A stretch of DNA of 64,000 nt from Simmondsia chinensis (lineage: Eukaryota > Streptophyta > Magnoliopsida > Caryophyllales > Simmondsiaceae): contig JAGTTD010000012.1 in assembly GCA_018398585.1 (NCBI GenBank), forward strand, positions 24,127,036-24,191,035, written 5' to 3'. The first letter of the stretch is position 1; each line of letters begins with the position of its first letter. The notes under the pieces were generated by a model, which saw nothing but the letters and a program-made list of their open reading frames with translations, was not told where the DNA came from and did no database searches. Positions 22,823-33,770 of the stretch are shown here, piece by piece. The translations under genes were made by a program, and so were the position numbers.

Positions 22823-25044
22823 AGGAAAAGGGAAGATTCAATCCTCAGAAGACTATGCAATAATTCTCAATTCACATTCCCACTCTTCTTCAATGAAAAA
22901 TACACTCAAAATCAAAGACTTTTCTCCTCGAAAAATCTCAACACAATCCCCTATTCAATCTCTTGACCAGTCACTTCAAATAAGCCAATATATTTCAAAA
23001 CCCCAAGTGGAACATATTTTAGTCACAAGACAAAAAGAACCCTTGTCTCACTATGATATCAAAAATCTAGTCAAAACTATTTTCCCAAAAAATTTTCATT
23101 GGTCTCCCGATGACATTCAGAAAACTCGTGAATTTTATGAACTCATTTTGATTGATACTGGATCTGTTCAGATTAAGCATCACAAGGGTGATAGTGAACA
23201 AATCTAATTTTCAAGTTGCAAAATTTTAAATATTTTACACCTTAAAGATTTTGGTAAGAGTTTTTACAAACCAAAGCGATTTTCAAATTCCTTTACCCAG
23301 AAAGTTTTACTTATCAAGATTACAAAACAACTTGGTTCAAAACTTTTTTATCAATCATTTGATCATACTTGGTTCTTTCAGATTACAAAAAAATTTCAAA
23401 TATTTTCAACATGGTTTTATAAATGATGGCATTTCTTTGGAATCACCATTGACATTTACCTTGCTATGGCAAATGATTTACTTGATATTTATTCAAACTA
23501 TTCACAAGATGAACCATCAGATTCAATTTTACATTTTCATTCAATTTTTCAAATTCCTTGGATCTTTTGTTGGTCCTATGCCCATACTCAATTTTTAAAA
23601 AAACCCTATCCTCTTTCACTGGTTAGGGAATTCAAAGTCAAATGGTGGGATAATTTTGTTTTTAAAGAGTACGAAACCCCCAAAACCTTTTTAAAATACC
23701 TAAAATAGAATTTTCAAATGTTTGATTTGGAATCACAAAATATTTCAAATGTTTCAAAATTATTTTCCAATTTAACAGTTTCGGCTCCTAGCAAAAACCA
23801 TGACACTTCTTCAACATCGACTGATTGTCCTCCTACAGGCAAATCCTTACCTCTCCAACAAACACAGATTCCTACTGATGATTCTCTCAAAGTTCAATTA
23901 CAACAAAAAACCGATGAATATAATAAGCTTAAGCAACAGCTTATTACTTTACTAAAACAGACTCATACTCAAAGTCAAAAAGAACCTCTACATACCTTTT
24001 CCTCAATGTAGAAAGCTACAAAAATAAGAGTCTTCTTCTTACCATAGATATTCCTTACTCATCTTCCTCAAGACATTGCTAGTCATATAGCCTTCGTCAC
24101 CCAACGTAGTAACAATAGACTTCTGATCAAAATCCAACAATTTATCCAAGACTTATCCGCCAATGGAATTTCAATTCCTGGCATCTCCTATCTATGGTTC
24201 ACCTACTACAATTTTCCAGCGGATTGCAAACAAACTCAAAAATGCCCCAACAGGTCAGACAACAGTGGAGATTGCCCTTGCCATCTCACCTATTTAATTG
24301 TTCGAGTTTGTATTGACATGGAAATCTATGAACCAATAACCACTATTCATGAAGGTCAAGAAATTGTTCTCACCGCCAAAAAACTTCTAGATTGTGGATT
24401 TCTATTCCAGCTTATCTTTACAAAACAAAAGGCCAATCAATTTGGCAGAAAACTTACATATGTAGTTCAAAAGAATTTTCAAGATGATGTCACTTCTATT
24501 GAACTCATTATTCAATCAAATGTTGCAGAATTCTATAACATCTATATTAGCCATAGTCAACATAGGATGCTCATTTACGGTTCACCTATTAGACGTCCTC
24601 TCATCCCTTCAAATGATCCATGGCCATGCCCTAATACTATATCAAAACAAATTCGACATTGGTGAGCAAGAGAAACCATTGATATTATTATCGGCCCTGA
24701 TATCACAGTTTCAAAAAAACATGATGTCTTCGGCAACTTTCTTGTCTTTGAAGACTTTACCCAAAAAAATCTTTTCTTTCAATAAAAATTTCGAAGTACC
24801 CTTTCTCAAAGAAACTAAGCATGAACTTTTACTGGAAAAATCTAAAAAACTCAAAAAAGAAAATGAGGAAGCCTGGAGCATTCATCCTTTTTAAGTTTTA
24901 AAACCTATACTCCTATCCAAATCCTTGACAATTCTCAAAAACATTTTGATTGCTTAACTCCTTCAACAAATTCAAAATTCTTCTTCTAATGAAGATGATG
25001 AACAAGTTAGTTCATGCCAAAGTAATCCATTCAATCTCTTCTGA
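22809..25044 (+). pseudogene. Pararetrovirus ORF2, long form (copy C)
   Basis: ATG at 22,809 (MKTDKGKGKIQSSEDYA), clearly related to the short-form start. The first third is parallel to the short form: LILIDTGSVQIKH with D-T-G-S, then the IPWIFCWSYAHTQFL and FKVKWWDNFVFKEY blocks. A coiled-coil-like Gln/Lys stretch follows, then about 350 residues without counterpart in copies A and B, including a Cys-rich segment near 24,230-24,290. It ends with the same SNPFNLF-type tail (stop 25,042-25,044). Broken here by frameshifts; copy D is more intact. Confidence 0.75.
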
Positions 25045-25617
25045 TAATTTTATACACTAAATAATTCAAAGGAGCTCAATAATTCAATACAGGACAAAGG
25101 CTAAAGATAACAGATGCACAGTACTGCTCAATAATTCAAGAAAGGACAAAATCCAAAGTCAAAAGGTACACAGTACTGCTCAATAATTCAAGAAAAGACA
25201 AAGGACATATTTGACATGTGCAAATTAAAATTATTGATACCTACTGTTCGCATTTCAAATTCTTCAATTCAAATCCGAGGTTACGGACTTCAATTCAAAT
25301 CTAAGGTGCTTCTTCATCTATAAATGGGACGTCTCGACTTCATTCAAAGGGAGAGCGACAACTACAAGAGCAAAAATTACAGCTTCAATACGAGAGAAAA
25401 ATTTACACTCTCAGTTAATTCAAGAGCGAGTTTTAGTATCAAATTTTATTTTGTAATTTTATTTCCAAGTGTTGTATTCCAGTTTTCAATTTCAATCTGT
25501 AAGTTTTATTTGTATTTCAATTTTATGTTTGTATTTTCAATTAATTTTTTGTACTCAACCTATATTTAAACTTCTCAATTAATAAATCCATCTTTCTCAT
25601 CTTCTTCTGTCTGTGTA
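25045..25617 (+). promoter_or_regulatory. Viral intergenic region: repeats, TATA box, poly(A) signal (copy C)
   Basis: Two to three imperfect direct repeats with 'cagtactgctcaataattca' lie at about 25,060-25,210. TATAAAT is at 25,319-25,325 and AATAAA at 25,581-25,586. The layout matches copies A, B and D. The homology to B stops at 25,617, after ctgtctgtgt. Confidence 0.72.
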
Positions 25618-25651
25618 ATTTTAACATGTTATTGTTGCGGAATGGATCTGT
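25618..25651. other. Unexplained filler between viral copies C and D
   Basis: About 34 bp separate the plus-strand end of C from the minus-strand end of D and match neither viral type where expected. Probably junction filler. Confidence 0.5.
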
Positions 25652-27199
25652 TTTTATGTATTAAATTTAATTGTTTCAAAATTGTTTTGAGATTTAAAGC
25701 TTGAAAATTATTTTGTTCATAAATTTTGTTTATATATTTTATTGTAGATGGTGAATCTACATCTTCTTTTTCCACTCTTTCCCTACGGAAAGGAGTAGCA
25801 ACCATTTTTTGATTTTGAACATTAATAATTAGATTTTTTATTGGAGGATGAATAGTTTGGATTACTTGTCCATCCATTGTCAACCATTTGGTTGTAGAAA
25901 AGTATTAACATTTAGAAAATTTTGAATAAAAGGATTTGGTATTTGATTCCTTGATGTGTATGATTCTAACCATTTGAAAAATAGAATATTACATTTTAAT
26001 TGATTTAATTCTTTGTAATAAGTTTCTCTAATTTTGATGTTGATTCTTTTGTAAAAGTTTGAAAAAACCATTGTCTTTGAATCTCATTGTGATCAGATTC
26101 AAATTCGTTGCTTAAAAATTCTTTATTTATTATAAAATCTTTTGTTAAAACATTTGTTAAAGGTTGTCTCATTTGAGAAGCTATTGGAGAACTTGGGTTT
26201 GAAAATGATTCATTTTAAAAGACTGGTTCGGCAAGAGGAGAGATAAAATGTACTCCTCTAAACCTGGAAGCAGAAGTATTTTGAAAATCTTCTTCTCTGC
26301 TATATAGAAAGGATGAAGTTGATTGATTTAAAAATTCAATATAATTTTTTGTTTTCCCGATTCGAACTTAATGGTAATTTTACCATCAAGTTCTTCAGTA
26401 ATTTGTTGAACTTGGTTTTTTGCAATATTTCTTGGAGGTTGAGGGTTTTCAATCCTCCAAATATGTGGAATGGTTATTCCATTCCATTTGAGACGCTTTG
26501 GGGTCAAGGTTGAAGCTTGTTCCGCCTGAACCTCAAACAGTAAAGTTTCTCCAGGAGGAAATTGTTTGAGACATTTTGGGTTGAGTTGGCTTCCTCAAAG
26601 CCTGAAATAAATTCTGTAAATGAGAACAAAGTTGTGTCTATTCTCTTTGATATTAATATTTGGCAAATGAATATCTAACATTAAAGTATCCAAAATTTTC
26701 GGATCTCGAAGAGCAATCGAAAAGTGTGGATAGCAATTGAAATAAATTGGTCCATTGTCCAAATTTGTTTGGACAATTGCTAGCAAAGATTCTTCATATT
26801 TCAAATATGTCGAATCTCTAAGAGCTAAAATAATCGGTTGGTTATGTCATGTCCTTGTTAAAGGGCTGATAGCTACTTACACTAAACCATAGTGTATATA
26901 ATGATAACCTTTTGCGATATATTTTTAAATGGATAAGTTTGAAAGTAATTGAACTATTTGGGTTTCTCGATCAATAGCCATTTATTGTTCATGTGTTTTG
27001 CATGAAAAATCCATTTTAAAATCAAACGTTCCAATTTGATAAATTAATTCTAAATCTTCATTTGGAATGCTCCAATTGACGAAATCTTTTGGGTTGTAAT
27101 TTCTTTTGAAACTTCTTTTGAATTAACTATGTTTAAACTAGTATTAGGTTGTTCTGAAAACATCTTTCTAAATGGTCTAGCAATTCTGAAACCTAATAT
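25652..27199 (-). pseudogene. Movement protein and linker (copy D, 5' part of ORF1)
   Basis: The start codon position at 27,197-27,199 is ATA instead of ATG. Movement-protein motifs follow (NGPIYFNCYPHFSIALRD and LDIHLPNINIKE at 26,595-26,804), then the linker with YYKELNQLKC (about 26,000) and DVDSPSTIKYINKIYE (about 25,740). Several stops interrupt it. Confidence 0.75.
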
Positions 27200-27488
27200 G
27201 GTTACAGCCTCACCTGTTTGGGTTCAACAGTTACCTAGCAGTCTTACTATTTAACACCGTTGAAAACAATTTTACTATTTGTGACTGTTGAGAACGGGAA
27301 CACTAGTGACACAGTAACAGGAACACCCAGCAGGAACACCTTTCCACGGTTTACCAACGCTATCCAAGGCTTACAAACGCTACATTACTGGCTTACCAAC
27401 GCTCCAAATAAGTGCTTTTATAGCAAAGCATTCCTAATAAGTGCTTAACAATATTTTTATAAAATTACTATTGAAAACACCTTAAACT
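27200..27488 (-). promoter_or_regulatory. Viral leader (copy D)
   Basis: Reverse-complement counterpart of 13,318-13,606, with the same 'gcgttggtaa' repeats (about 27,340-27,400). A 62-codon plus-strand open frame across it is a shadow of the repeats. Confidence 0.65.
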
Positions 27489-27502
27489 TGGATATGATAC
27501 CA
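27489..27502 (-). promoter_or_regulatory. Viral primer-binding site (copy D), degraded
   Basis: Minus strand reads TGGTATCATATCCA, two differences from the initiator tRNA-Met complement. The first eight bases are perfect, complementing the decay pattern in copy B. Confidence 0.72.
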
Positions 27503-28095
27503 GAAAGGGGGCAGGATCAAAGGACACAGACAGAAGAAGATGAGAAAGATGGATTTATCAATTGAGAAGTTTAAACATAGGTTGAGTAGAAAAGATTAAT
27601 TGAAAATACAAACATAAAACTGAAATACAAATAAAACTTACAGATTGAAATTGAAGACTAGAGTACAACACTTGAAAATAAAATTACAAAATAAAATTTG
27701 ATACTAAAACTCGCTCTTGAATTAACTTAGAGTGTAATTTTTTCTCTCGTATTGAAGCTGTAATTTTCGCTCTTGTATTTGTCGCCCTACCTTTGAATGA
27801 AGTCGAGATGTCCCATTTCTAGATGAAAAAGCACCCCAGAAATGAATTGAAGTCCATAACCCCGGATTTGAATTAAAGAATTTGAAATCCGAACAGTAGG
27901 TATTAGCAATTTGAATCTGCACATGTCAAATATGTCCGTTGTCTTTTCTTGAATTATTGAGCAGTACTGTTCACCTTTTGACTTTGGCCTTTGTCCTTTC
28001 TTGAATTATTGAGCAGTACTGTGCATCTATTATCTTTACCCTTTGTCCTGTATTGAATTGTTAAGCTCCTTTGAATTATTCAGTGTACGAAATTA
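27503..28095 (-). promoter_or_regulatory. Viral intergenic region (copy D)
   Basis: Carries the same direct repeats as A and C (about 27,930-28,075). The TATA position (27,825-27,831) reads TAGAAAT and the poly(A) hexamer reads GATAAA near 27,558, so both signals are mutated. Confidence 0.7.
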
Positions 28096-30333
28096 TCAGA
28101 AGAGATTGAACGGATCACTTTGGCATGAACTGACTTGTTCATCATCTTCATTAGAGGAAGAATTTTGAATTTGTTGAAGGAGTTGAGCAATCAAATTGTT
28201 TTTGAGAATTGTCAAGGATTTGGATAGTAATATAGGTTTTGAAACTTGAAAAGAATGAATGTTCCAGGCTTCATCATTTTCTTTTTTGAGTTTCTCATAT
28301 TTTTCCAGTAAAAGGTTATTCTTAGTTTCTTCGAGAAAGGGTATTTCGAAATTTTTATTGAAAAAAAGGATTTTTTGAGTAAAGTCTTCAGAGACGAGAT
28401 TGCTAAAGACATCATGTTTTTTTGAAACTATGATATCAGGGTTGATAATAATATCAACGGTTTCTCTTGCTCGCCAATGTCGAATTTGCTTTGATATAGT
28501 ATTGTTAGGGCATGGCCATGGATCATCTGAAGGGATGAGAGGACGTCTAACAGGTGAATCGTAAACGGGCATCCTATGTTGACTAGGGATGTTATAGATG
28601 TTATAGAATTCTATAACCTTTGATTGAATAATGATTTCAATAGAAGTGACACCATCATGAAAATTCTTTTGAACTACATATGTAAGTTTTCTGCCAAATT
28701 GATTGGCTTGTTCAGGTTTTGTAAAGATAAGCTGGAATAGAAATCCATGATCCAAAAGTTTTTGGGCGGTGAGAACAATTTCTTGGCCTTCATGAATAAT
28801 GGTTATTGGTTCATAGATTTCCATGTCAATGCAAACTCGAACAATTGAATAGGTGAGATGGCAAGGGCAATCTCCTCTATTGTCTGGTCTATTGAGGCAT
28901 TTTTGAGTTTGTTTGCAATCTGCTGGAAAATTGTAGTAGGTGAACCATAGATAGAAGATGCCAGGAATTGAAATTCCATTGATGGATAAGTCTTGGAGAA
29001 ATTGTTGGATTTTGATCAGAAGTCTATTGTTACTGCATTGGGTGACGAAGGCGATATGAGTAGCAATGTCTTGAGGAAGATGAGTAAGGAATATTTGCGG
29101 GAAGACGAATCTTATTTTTGTAGCTTCATACGTTGAGGAAAAGTTATGTAGAGGTTGTTTTTGACTTTGAGTATGAATCTGTTTTTGTAAAGTAATAAGC
29201 TGTTGCTTAAGCTTATTACATACATCGGTTTTTTGTTGTAAATGAACTTTGAGAGAATCATCAGTAGGAATCTGTGTTTGTTGGAGAGGTAAGGTTTTGC
29301 CCGTAGGAGGAAAATCAGTCAATGTTGAAGAATAGTCATGGTTTTTGCGCGGAGCCAAAATTTTTAAATGGGAAAATAATTTTGAAACATTTGAAATATT
29401 TTGTGATTCCAAATCAAACATTTGAAAATTCTATTTTAGGTATTTTAAAAAGGTTTTGGGGGTTTAATGTTCTTTAAAAATAAAATTATCCCACCATTTA
29501 ACTTTGAATTCCCTAACCAGTGAAAGATGATAGGATTGTTTTAAAAATTAAGTATGGGCATAGGACCAGCAAAAGATCCAGGGAATTTGAAAAATTGAAT
29601 GACAATGTAAAATTAAATCTAATGGTTCATTTTGTGAATAGTTTGAATAAATATCAAGTAAATCTTTTGCCATAGCAGGGTAAATGTCAACGGTGCTTCC
29701 AAAGAAATTCCACCATTCATAAAACCATGTTGGAAATATTTGAGATTTTTTTGTAAACTGAAAGAACCAAGTATGATCAAATGGTTGATAAAGAAAAGTT
29801 TTGAACCAAAATGCTTTACAATCTTGATAAGTAAAACTTTCTAGAGTAAAAGAATTTGAAAATCGCTTTGGTTTGTAAAAACTATGACCAAAATCTTTAA
29901 GGTGTAAAGTATTTAAAAGTTTGCAACTTGAAAATTGGATTTGTTGACTATCACCCTTTTGATGCTTAATATGAGCAGATCAAGTATCAATCAAAATGAG
30001 TTCATAAAATTCACGAGTGTTTTTAATGTCATCGGGAGACCAATGAAAATTTTTTGGGAAAATAGTTTTGACTAGATTTTTTATATCATAGTGAGACAAG
30101 GATTCTTTTTGTCTTGTGACTAAAATGTGTTCCACTTGGGGTTTTGAAATATATTGCCTTATTTGAAGTGACTGGTCAAGAGATTGAATAAGGGCTTGTG
30201 TTGAGATTTTTCGAGGAGAAAAGTCTTTGATTTTGAGTGTATTTTTCATTGAAGAAGAGTGGGAATGGGAATTGAGAATTATTGCATAGTTTTATGAGGA
30301 TTGAATCTTTCCTTTTCCTTTATCTATCTTCAT
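28096..30333 (-). pseudogene. Pararetrovirus ORF2, long form (copy D), with an intact 441-codon C-terminal frame
   Basis: ATG at 30,333 (MKIDKGKGKIQSS); a stop follows about 13 codons in, where copy C has Glu. A second open stretch (29,980-30,249) leads to LILIDT. From 29,421 to 28,096 the frame is open for 441 codons. It contains a Gln/Lys coiled-coil-like segment (residues about 40-95), a Cys-rich segment CKQTQKCLNRP...GDCPCH (about 165-190), the blocks MEIYEPITIIHEGQEIV and NNTISKQIRHWRARETVDI, and the tail SDPFNLF. I recognise no known fold. Function unknown; it replaces nothing obvious in the polymerase-bearing type. Confidence 0.72.
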
Positions 30334-31546
30334 AGCCTGCAGATAAGTAATTAGAATATCTGCCTGAAGATAATCCCTGAGAGAAGGGTCTTGAAAAATG
30401 TAATTTTGAAAGGATGTTAAAACTGTTTGTAGTTTTAAAATTGTATTTTGTATAATTGATTTTGCAAATTTATAATAGATTATTGAAAAGGGAATTTTAT
30501 AATGTAAAAATTTTTGAAGTTTTTTAAAATTCACTTTAATCTGTAGCATATTGATTTGTTTTGGACAAGAGATGAGTTTTTCGTAATCTGTTATCGGAAG
30601 GTTTTGAAATGAGAAATACTTTTGAATTTGGTACTGTTGAATTTGATTCATATTTTTGTTTTTTGTGTTGTATTGTTTTGCGGTGATACATTTTTATAGT
30701 TGAATCAGAGGTTAAGTTTTTATTTTCTGTATGAGCTGAATTAGAAGATAGGTTTTTAAGTTCTGTATTCTTTTGAATTTCAGAATTGTTTTTTGTATTC
30801 TTTAAGGTTGAATTTGATAAATTTATTAATTTGTCTATGAGCTGTTGATCTTCATTTTGAGTTATTTGTTTATTCTTTTTGCAGTTTTTTATAAAATATC
30901 CAGGTTTTCTACATCTATGACAGATTGGAATCCTATTTGGATTTTGTTTTGAATGTTTTTTCCTTTTGTTTTTTCTTAAAGGTTTGAAACTATGACTATT
31001 GTTTTGAATGCAGAGGGATCTTAATTTTTCTTCTGGTTGGAATATTGATGTTGTTTTATCATTAGAAACTTCATTTTTTTCTTTGGAAATAGTTTAGATT
31101 GTGGGGCTTCTTGTAGTTGGGTTATTTATTAATTTAAACTTTTGAGTGATTTTTTTCAATGATATCATCATCAGAATTCTGTAATTTTTTTAGTTTTATT
31201 AGTTCTTTATCATTTTGAGTTAAATTAAAAGGTCAGAATGAGGGCTGTTAAATTCCTTAAAAAAAGGGGCTTGCTTGTGATTGTGGGAGTGGAAAGTTTT
31301 GTTGGATAGGATAACTCTGAGGTATTTGAGGTATTGGTTGGGGGATAGTGTAATTTTGACATGTTTGTTGAGGCATTGATTGGACTATTGGAGATTGTTT
31401 CATTTTTTGTTTATCCTTGTTGTTTATTATATTATTATGTATTAAATTTAATTGTTTCGAAATTGTTTTGAGATTTAAAGGTTGGAAATAATTTTGTTCA
31501 TAAATTTTGTTTGTATCTTTTATTGTAGGTGGTGAATCTACATCTT
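30334..31546 (-). pseudogene. ORF1 linker end, zinc knuckle and tail (copy D)
   Basis: Linker with DVDSPPTIKDTNKIYE and Pro/Gln-rich QPIPQIPQSYPIQQ (31,257-31,546). The knuckle at 30,881-30,922 reads C-H-R-C-R-K-P-G-Y-F-I-K-N-C, so the His ligand is Tyr while all three Cys are kept. The tail (30,334-30,880) matches copy C and has no counterpart in A or B. The jump from linker to knuckle without a coat core is at the same place as in C (about 31,050). Confidence 0.7.
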
Positions 31547-32252
31547 GAGAATGTGAGAAAATTAATCTACACCGTTGGATCATAAGTAAGACTGATAAAT
31601 GATTCTAAGAGGCTCATCGTGCCTAAAGCCCTACCACCACCGAATGGTCACCACCACCACCGCGGCTGCCACTCCTTTCCGCCACCCCCACCACCACCAC
31701 CTATCTTAGATCCCTATGGTCACCACAACCATCCCCACCACCGTCGCCACCCTCCCCGCCGCCACTACTCCTCTTCGCCACCCCCGCCACCGTGGTAGCG
31801 GGTGGCAGTGGCGATGTTAGTGGTGGTGGGCGGCGGCTATAGCGGTAACCGTTGGGATTTGAGATGGGATGGAGAGAGAGAGATGGGTGGCGGAGAGGGG
31901 CGGCGGCGACGGGGAGGGTGGCGGCTGCGGCAACGGTGGGTGGTGGTGGTGGTGACCAAATAGATCTAAGATGGGATGGAGAGAGACTGATGGACGGCGG
32001 TGGCAGTGGCGACGGTGGTTGTGGTGGTGGATGGCAGTGGTGATGAGTGTTGGGATCTAAGATGGGTGGCGATGGCGGTGGCGGGAGTGGCAGAGAGTAG
32101 TGGCAGTTGTGGCGGTGGGTGGCGGTGGTGACCATTGGGTGGTGGCAGGACTCCGGTTATGATGAGCCTTTTAGAACTATTGATCAATCTTATTCAAGAT
32201 CCAATGGTGTAGATTTAATTTTCTCATATTCTCACAGAACTTCCATTCTCAT
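31547..32252. mobile_element. GC-rich foldback element 1
   Basis: Outer arms are inverted repeats: 'gtgagaaaattaatctacac' with 'ttggatcataagtaagact' and 'ctcatcgtgcc' at the left (31,552-31,655), mirrored at the right (32,155-32,245). Inside, the left part is CCACC-rich and the right part GGTGG-rich, so almost the whole element can form a hairpin. An inner word 'gggatttgagatgggatgg' recurs with variants near 31,855, 31,970 and 32,050. The Pro/His/Gly-rich open frames here come from the repeats. It resembles plant foldback/MULE-type nonautonomous elements; the superfamily is not settled. Confidence 0.75.
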
Positions 32253-32740
32253 TCCAGCCGCTCCCTACCGCTGGATCTTAAGTAAGATTGATCAATAATT
32301 CTAAGAAGCTCATAGTATCCGGAGCCCTATCACCACCCAATGGGCACCACCAAGGCTGCCCAACACCGCCACCCGTCTCAGATCCCTATGCTCATCACTA
32401 CCGCCACCCACAGCCACCACCACTGCTACCGCCACAGGCCACCGCCACCCATCTCTATCTCTCCATCCCATCTCAGATCCTTACAATCACCACCGCCGGT
32501 GGTGGCAGGTGGTAGTGGCACTGGTGGTGGAGGTGGCGGCAGTGACAGTTGGGATTTGAGATGGGATGGAGAGAGAGATGGGTAGCGGTGGCGGGGTGGC
32601 GGAGAGGAGCGGTAGTGCTGGTGGGGGCGGGTGGCAGCAGCGGGGTGGCGGAGAGGAGTGGCGATGGCTGTGGTGGGTGGTGGTAGGGCTTCGGACACGA
32701 TGAGCCCTTTAGAACCATTGATCAATCTTACTTCTTTGCA
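32253..32740. mobile_element. GC-rich foldback element 2
   Basis: Arms 'ggatcttaagtaagattgat' (32,273 onward) and 'attgatcaatcttacttctt' (to about 32,738) are inverted relatives of those in element 1. Again CCACC-rich then GGTGG-rich, with the inner 'gggatttgagatgggatgg' near 32,550 and its reverse complement near 32,450. Same family as element 1 and directly adjacent. Confidence 0.75.
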
Positions 32741-33331
32741 GAGGTCAAAAATATATATTCAATTTTTCACATTTTTTTCTTTTTTACTTTAGATACTCAT
32801 GTTATGGTTCATAAATTGGAGTTGATGATCAAGGCTTGAGTCCATTTTGAACTTAGGCCCTGCTCGACTCAACTCATTTACACTATCATAGGCCCCACTG
32901 TTGCATTGTTCCATCACAGTAACCCCTACTAAGGTCGATGACCAAATTAAACTCTTCCCCTCATCTCTTCATCACGGTAAGCCCCACAATCACATCATAC
33001 TAGGTTTTTTCCATATGATGCACAAGTGATGTTTGTTCATTATATGAAAAAGTATATACGTTTCTTAAAAAATAATTATTTAATATTACTATTAGAATAT
33101 AAAATTAATCATAGGCTTTTTAGCCATCAGCTTAAACTTTTGAAAAAGATAGTTACTTGACATGGTATCCGAGCCGTATTGACTAAGAGGCAATAAGTTG
33201 AATCTCAATAACCCCCACTTTTAAAATTAGCATAATTTAACCATGAGGTATAAGGTAAGCCTGTGTAATCTCCACTCTTCAAGCCAATGGGTATTCGTGT
33301 GAGGGGGCATGTTAAAGTATAAAACTATTTC
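32741..33331 (+). mobile_element. TRIM-like fragment (miniature LTR element)
   Basis: TGGTATCCGAGCC at 33,163-33,175 resembles an initiator tRNA-Met primer site and follows '...ttgaca', a plausible LTR end. Only about 125 bp later a polypurine stretch gtgagggggca (33,299-33,309) is followed by TGTTAAAG, a plausible LTR start. This spacing fits a terminal-repeat retrotransposon in miniature. Its second LTR is cut by the minus-strand copia LTR. No coding. Moderately uncertain. Confidence 0.42.
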
Positions 33332-33770
33332 TTACAAAGCTATAGACATATTATATTCAAAAGAAAGAGCATAAAAATACAAATATAAATATAATCATAG
33401 AAAAATAGCAAGTATTTTATTCCAAAACTCAGGAACTGGAGAAGTTTTTCTTCTGTTTGAATAATTCTCTCAATATCTCATTATTCAATTTTTTTCCCTC
33501 AGACTCCTCTCAATTCTCCTTACTCTCATATTCTTTTTCTGCACTTCTATTTATACATATATAAGTTATAGATGAGTCATCCCCTTTTGGCTTTGCAGAG
33601 GACAAGCAGGTCATCTCCTTTTACTTTGTAAATGCCGTGTATTGTACGGATGTTATTTATGTAAATTGCCCATGTATATATATGTAAAGGTCTTTTATAT
33701 AATTTCTAATTTGATAATATCCAATGCGATCATAAAAATTGTACCTAAAAAATATCAGATATTTACGATA
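33332..33770 (-). repeat. 3' LTR of the minus-strand copia element
   Basis: Matches the right LTR through 'tatagacatattatattcaa', 'aatagcaagtattttatt' and 'gcacttctatttatacat'. On the minus strand a polypurine tract aatgggggag (33,771-33,780) precedes it, with an earlier one near 33,943. Confidence 0.8.

Larger units (their letters stand above)
20238..25617 (+). mobile_element. Endogenous pararetrovirus copy C (second type, lacks coat core and polymerase)
   Basis: Starts inside the movement protein (about residue 35) and runs through the ORF1 linker, a zinc knuckle, a long ORF2, and the intergenic region with TATA box and AATAAA. Coat-protein core, protease, RT and RNase H are all absent. 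Copy D has the same arrangement in the opposite direction and continues through primer site, leader and ORF1 start, so the absence is a shared property rather than a private deletion. Only about 450 bp (primer site, leader, start of ORF1) are missing from C relative to the full circle. Confidence 0.82.
25652..31546 (-). mobile_element. Endogenous pararetrovirus copy D: full circle of the second type with terminal overlap
   Basis: On the minus strand it starts in the ORF1 linker (31,546), passes zinc knuckle, long ORF2, intergenic region, primer site, leader and movement protein, and re-enters the same linker to end at 25,652. The first and last ~113 bp (31,435-31,546 and 25,652-25,766) are the same viral sequence with about nine differences by eye. 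It is therefore a linearised complete genome of roughly 5.8 kb with no coat core, protease, RT or RNase H. Confidence 0.82.

Noticed and set aside
31701..32725. Several Pro/His/Gly-rich open frames on both strands
   Set aside because: They come from CCACC/GGTGG repeats of the foldback elements, occur in overlapping frames on both strands and have no protein-like composition.
33163..33175. Primer site of the minus-strand copia element
   Set aside because: Wrong strand and outside its LTR; better explained by a separate TRIM-like fragment.
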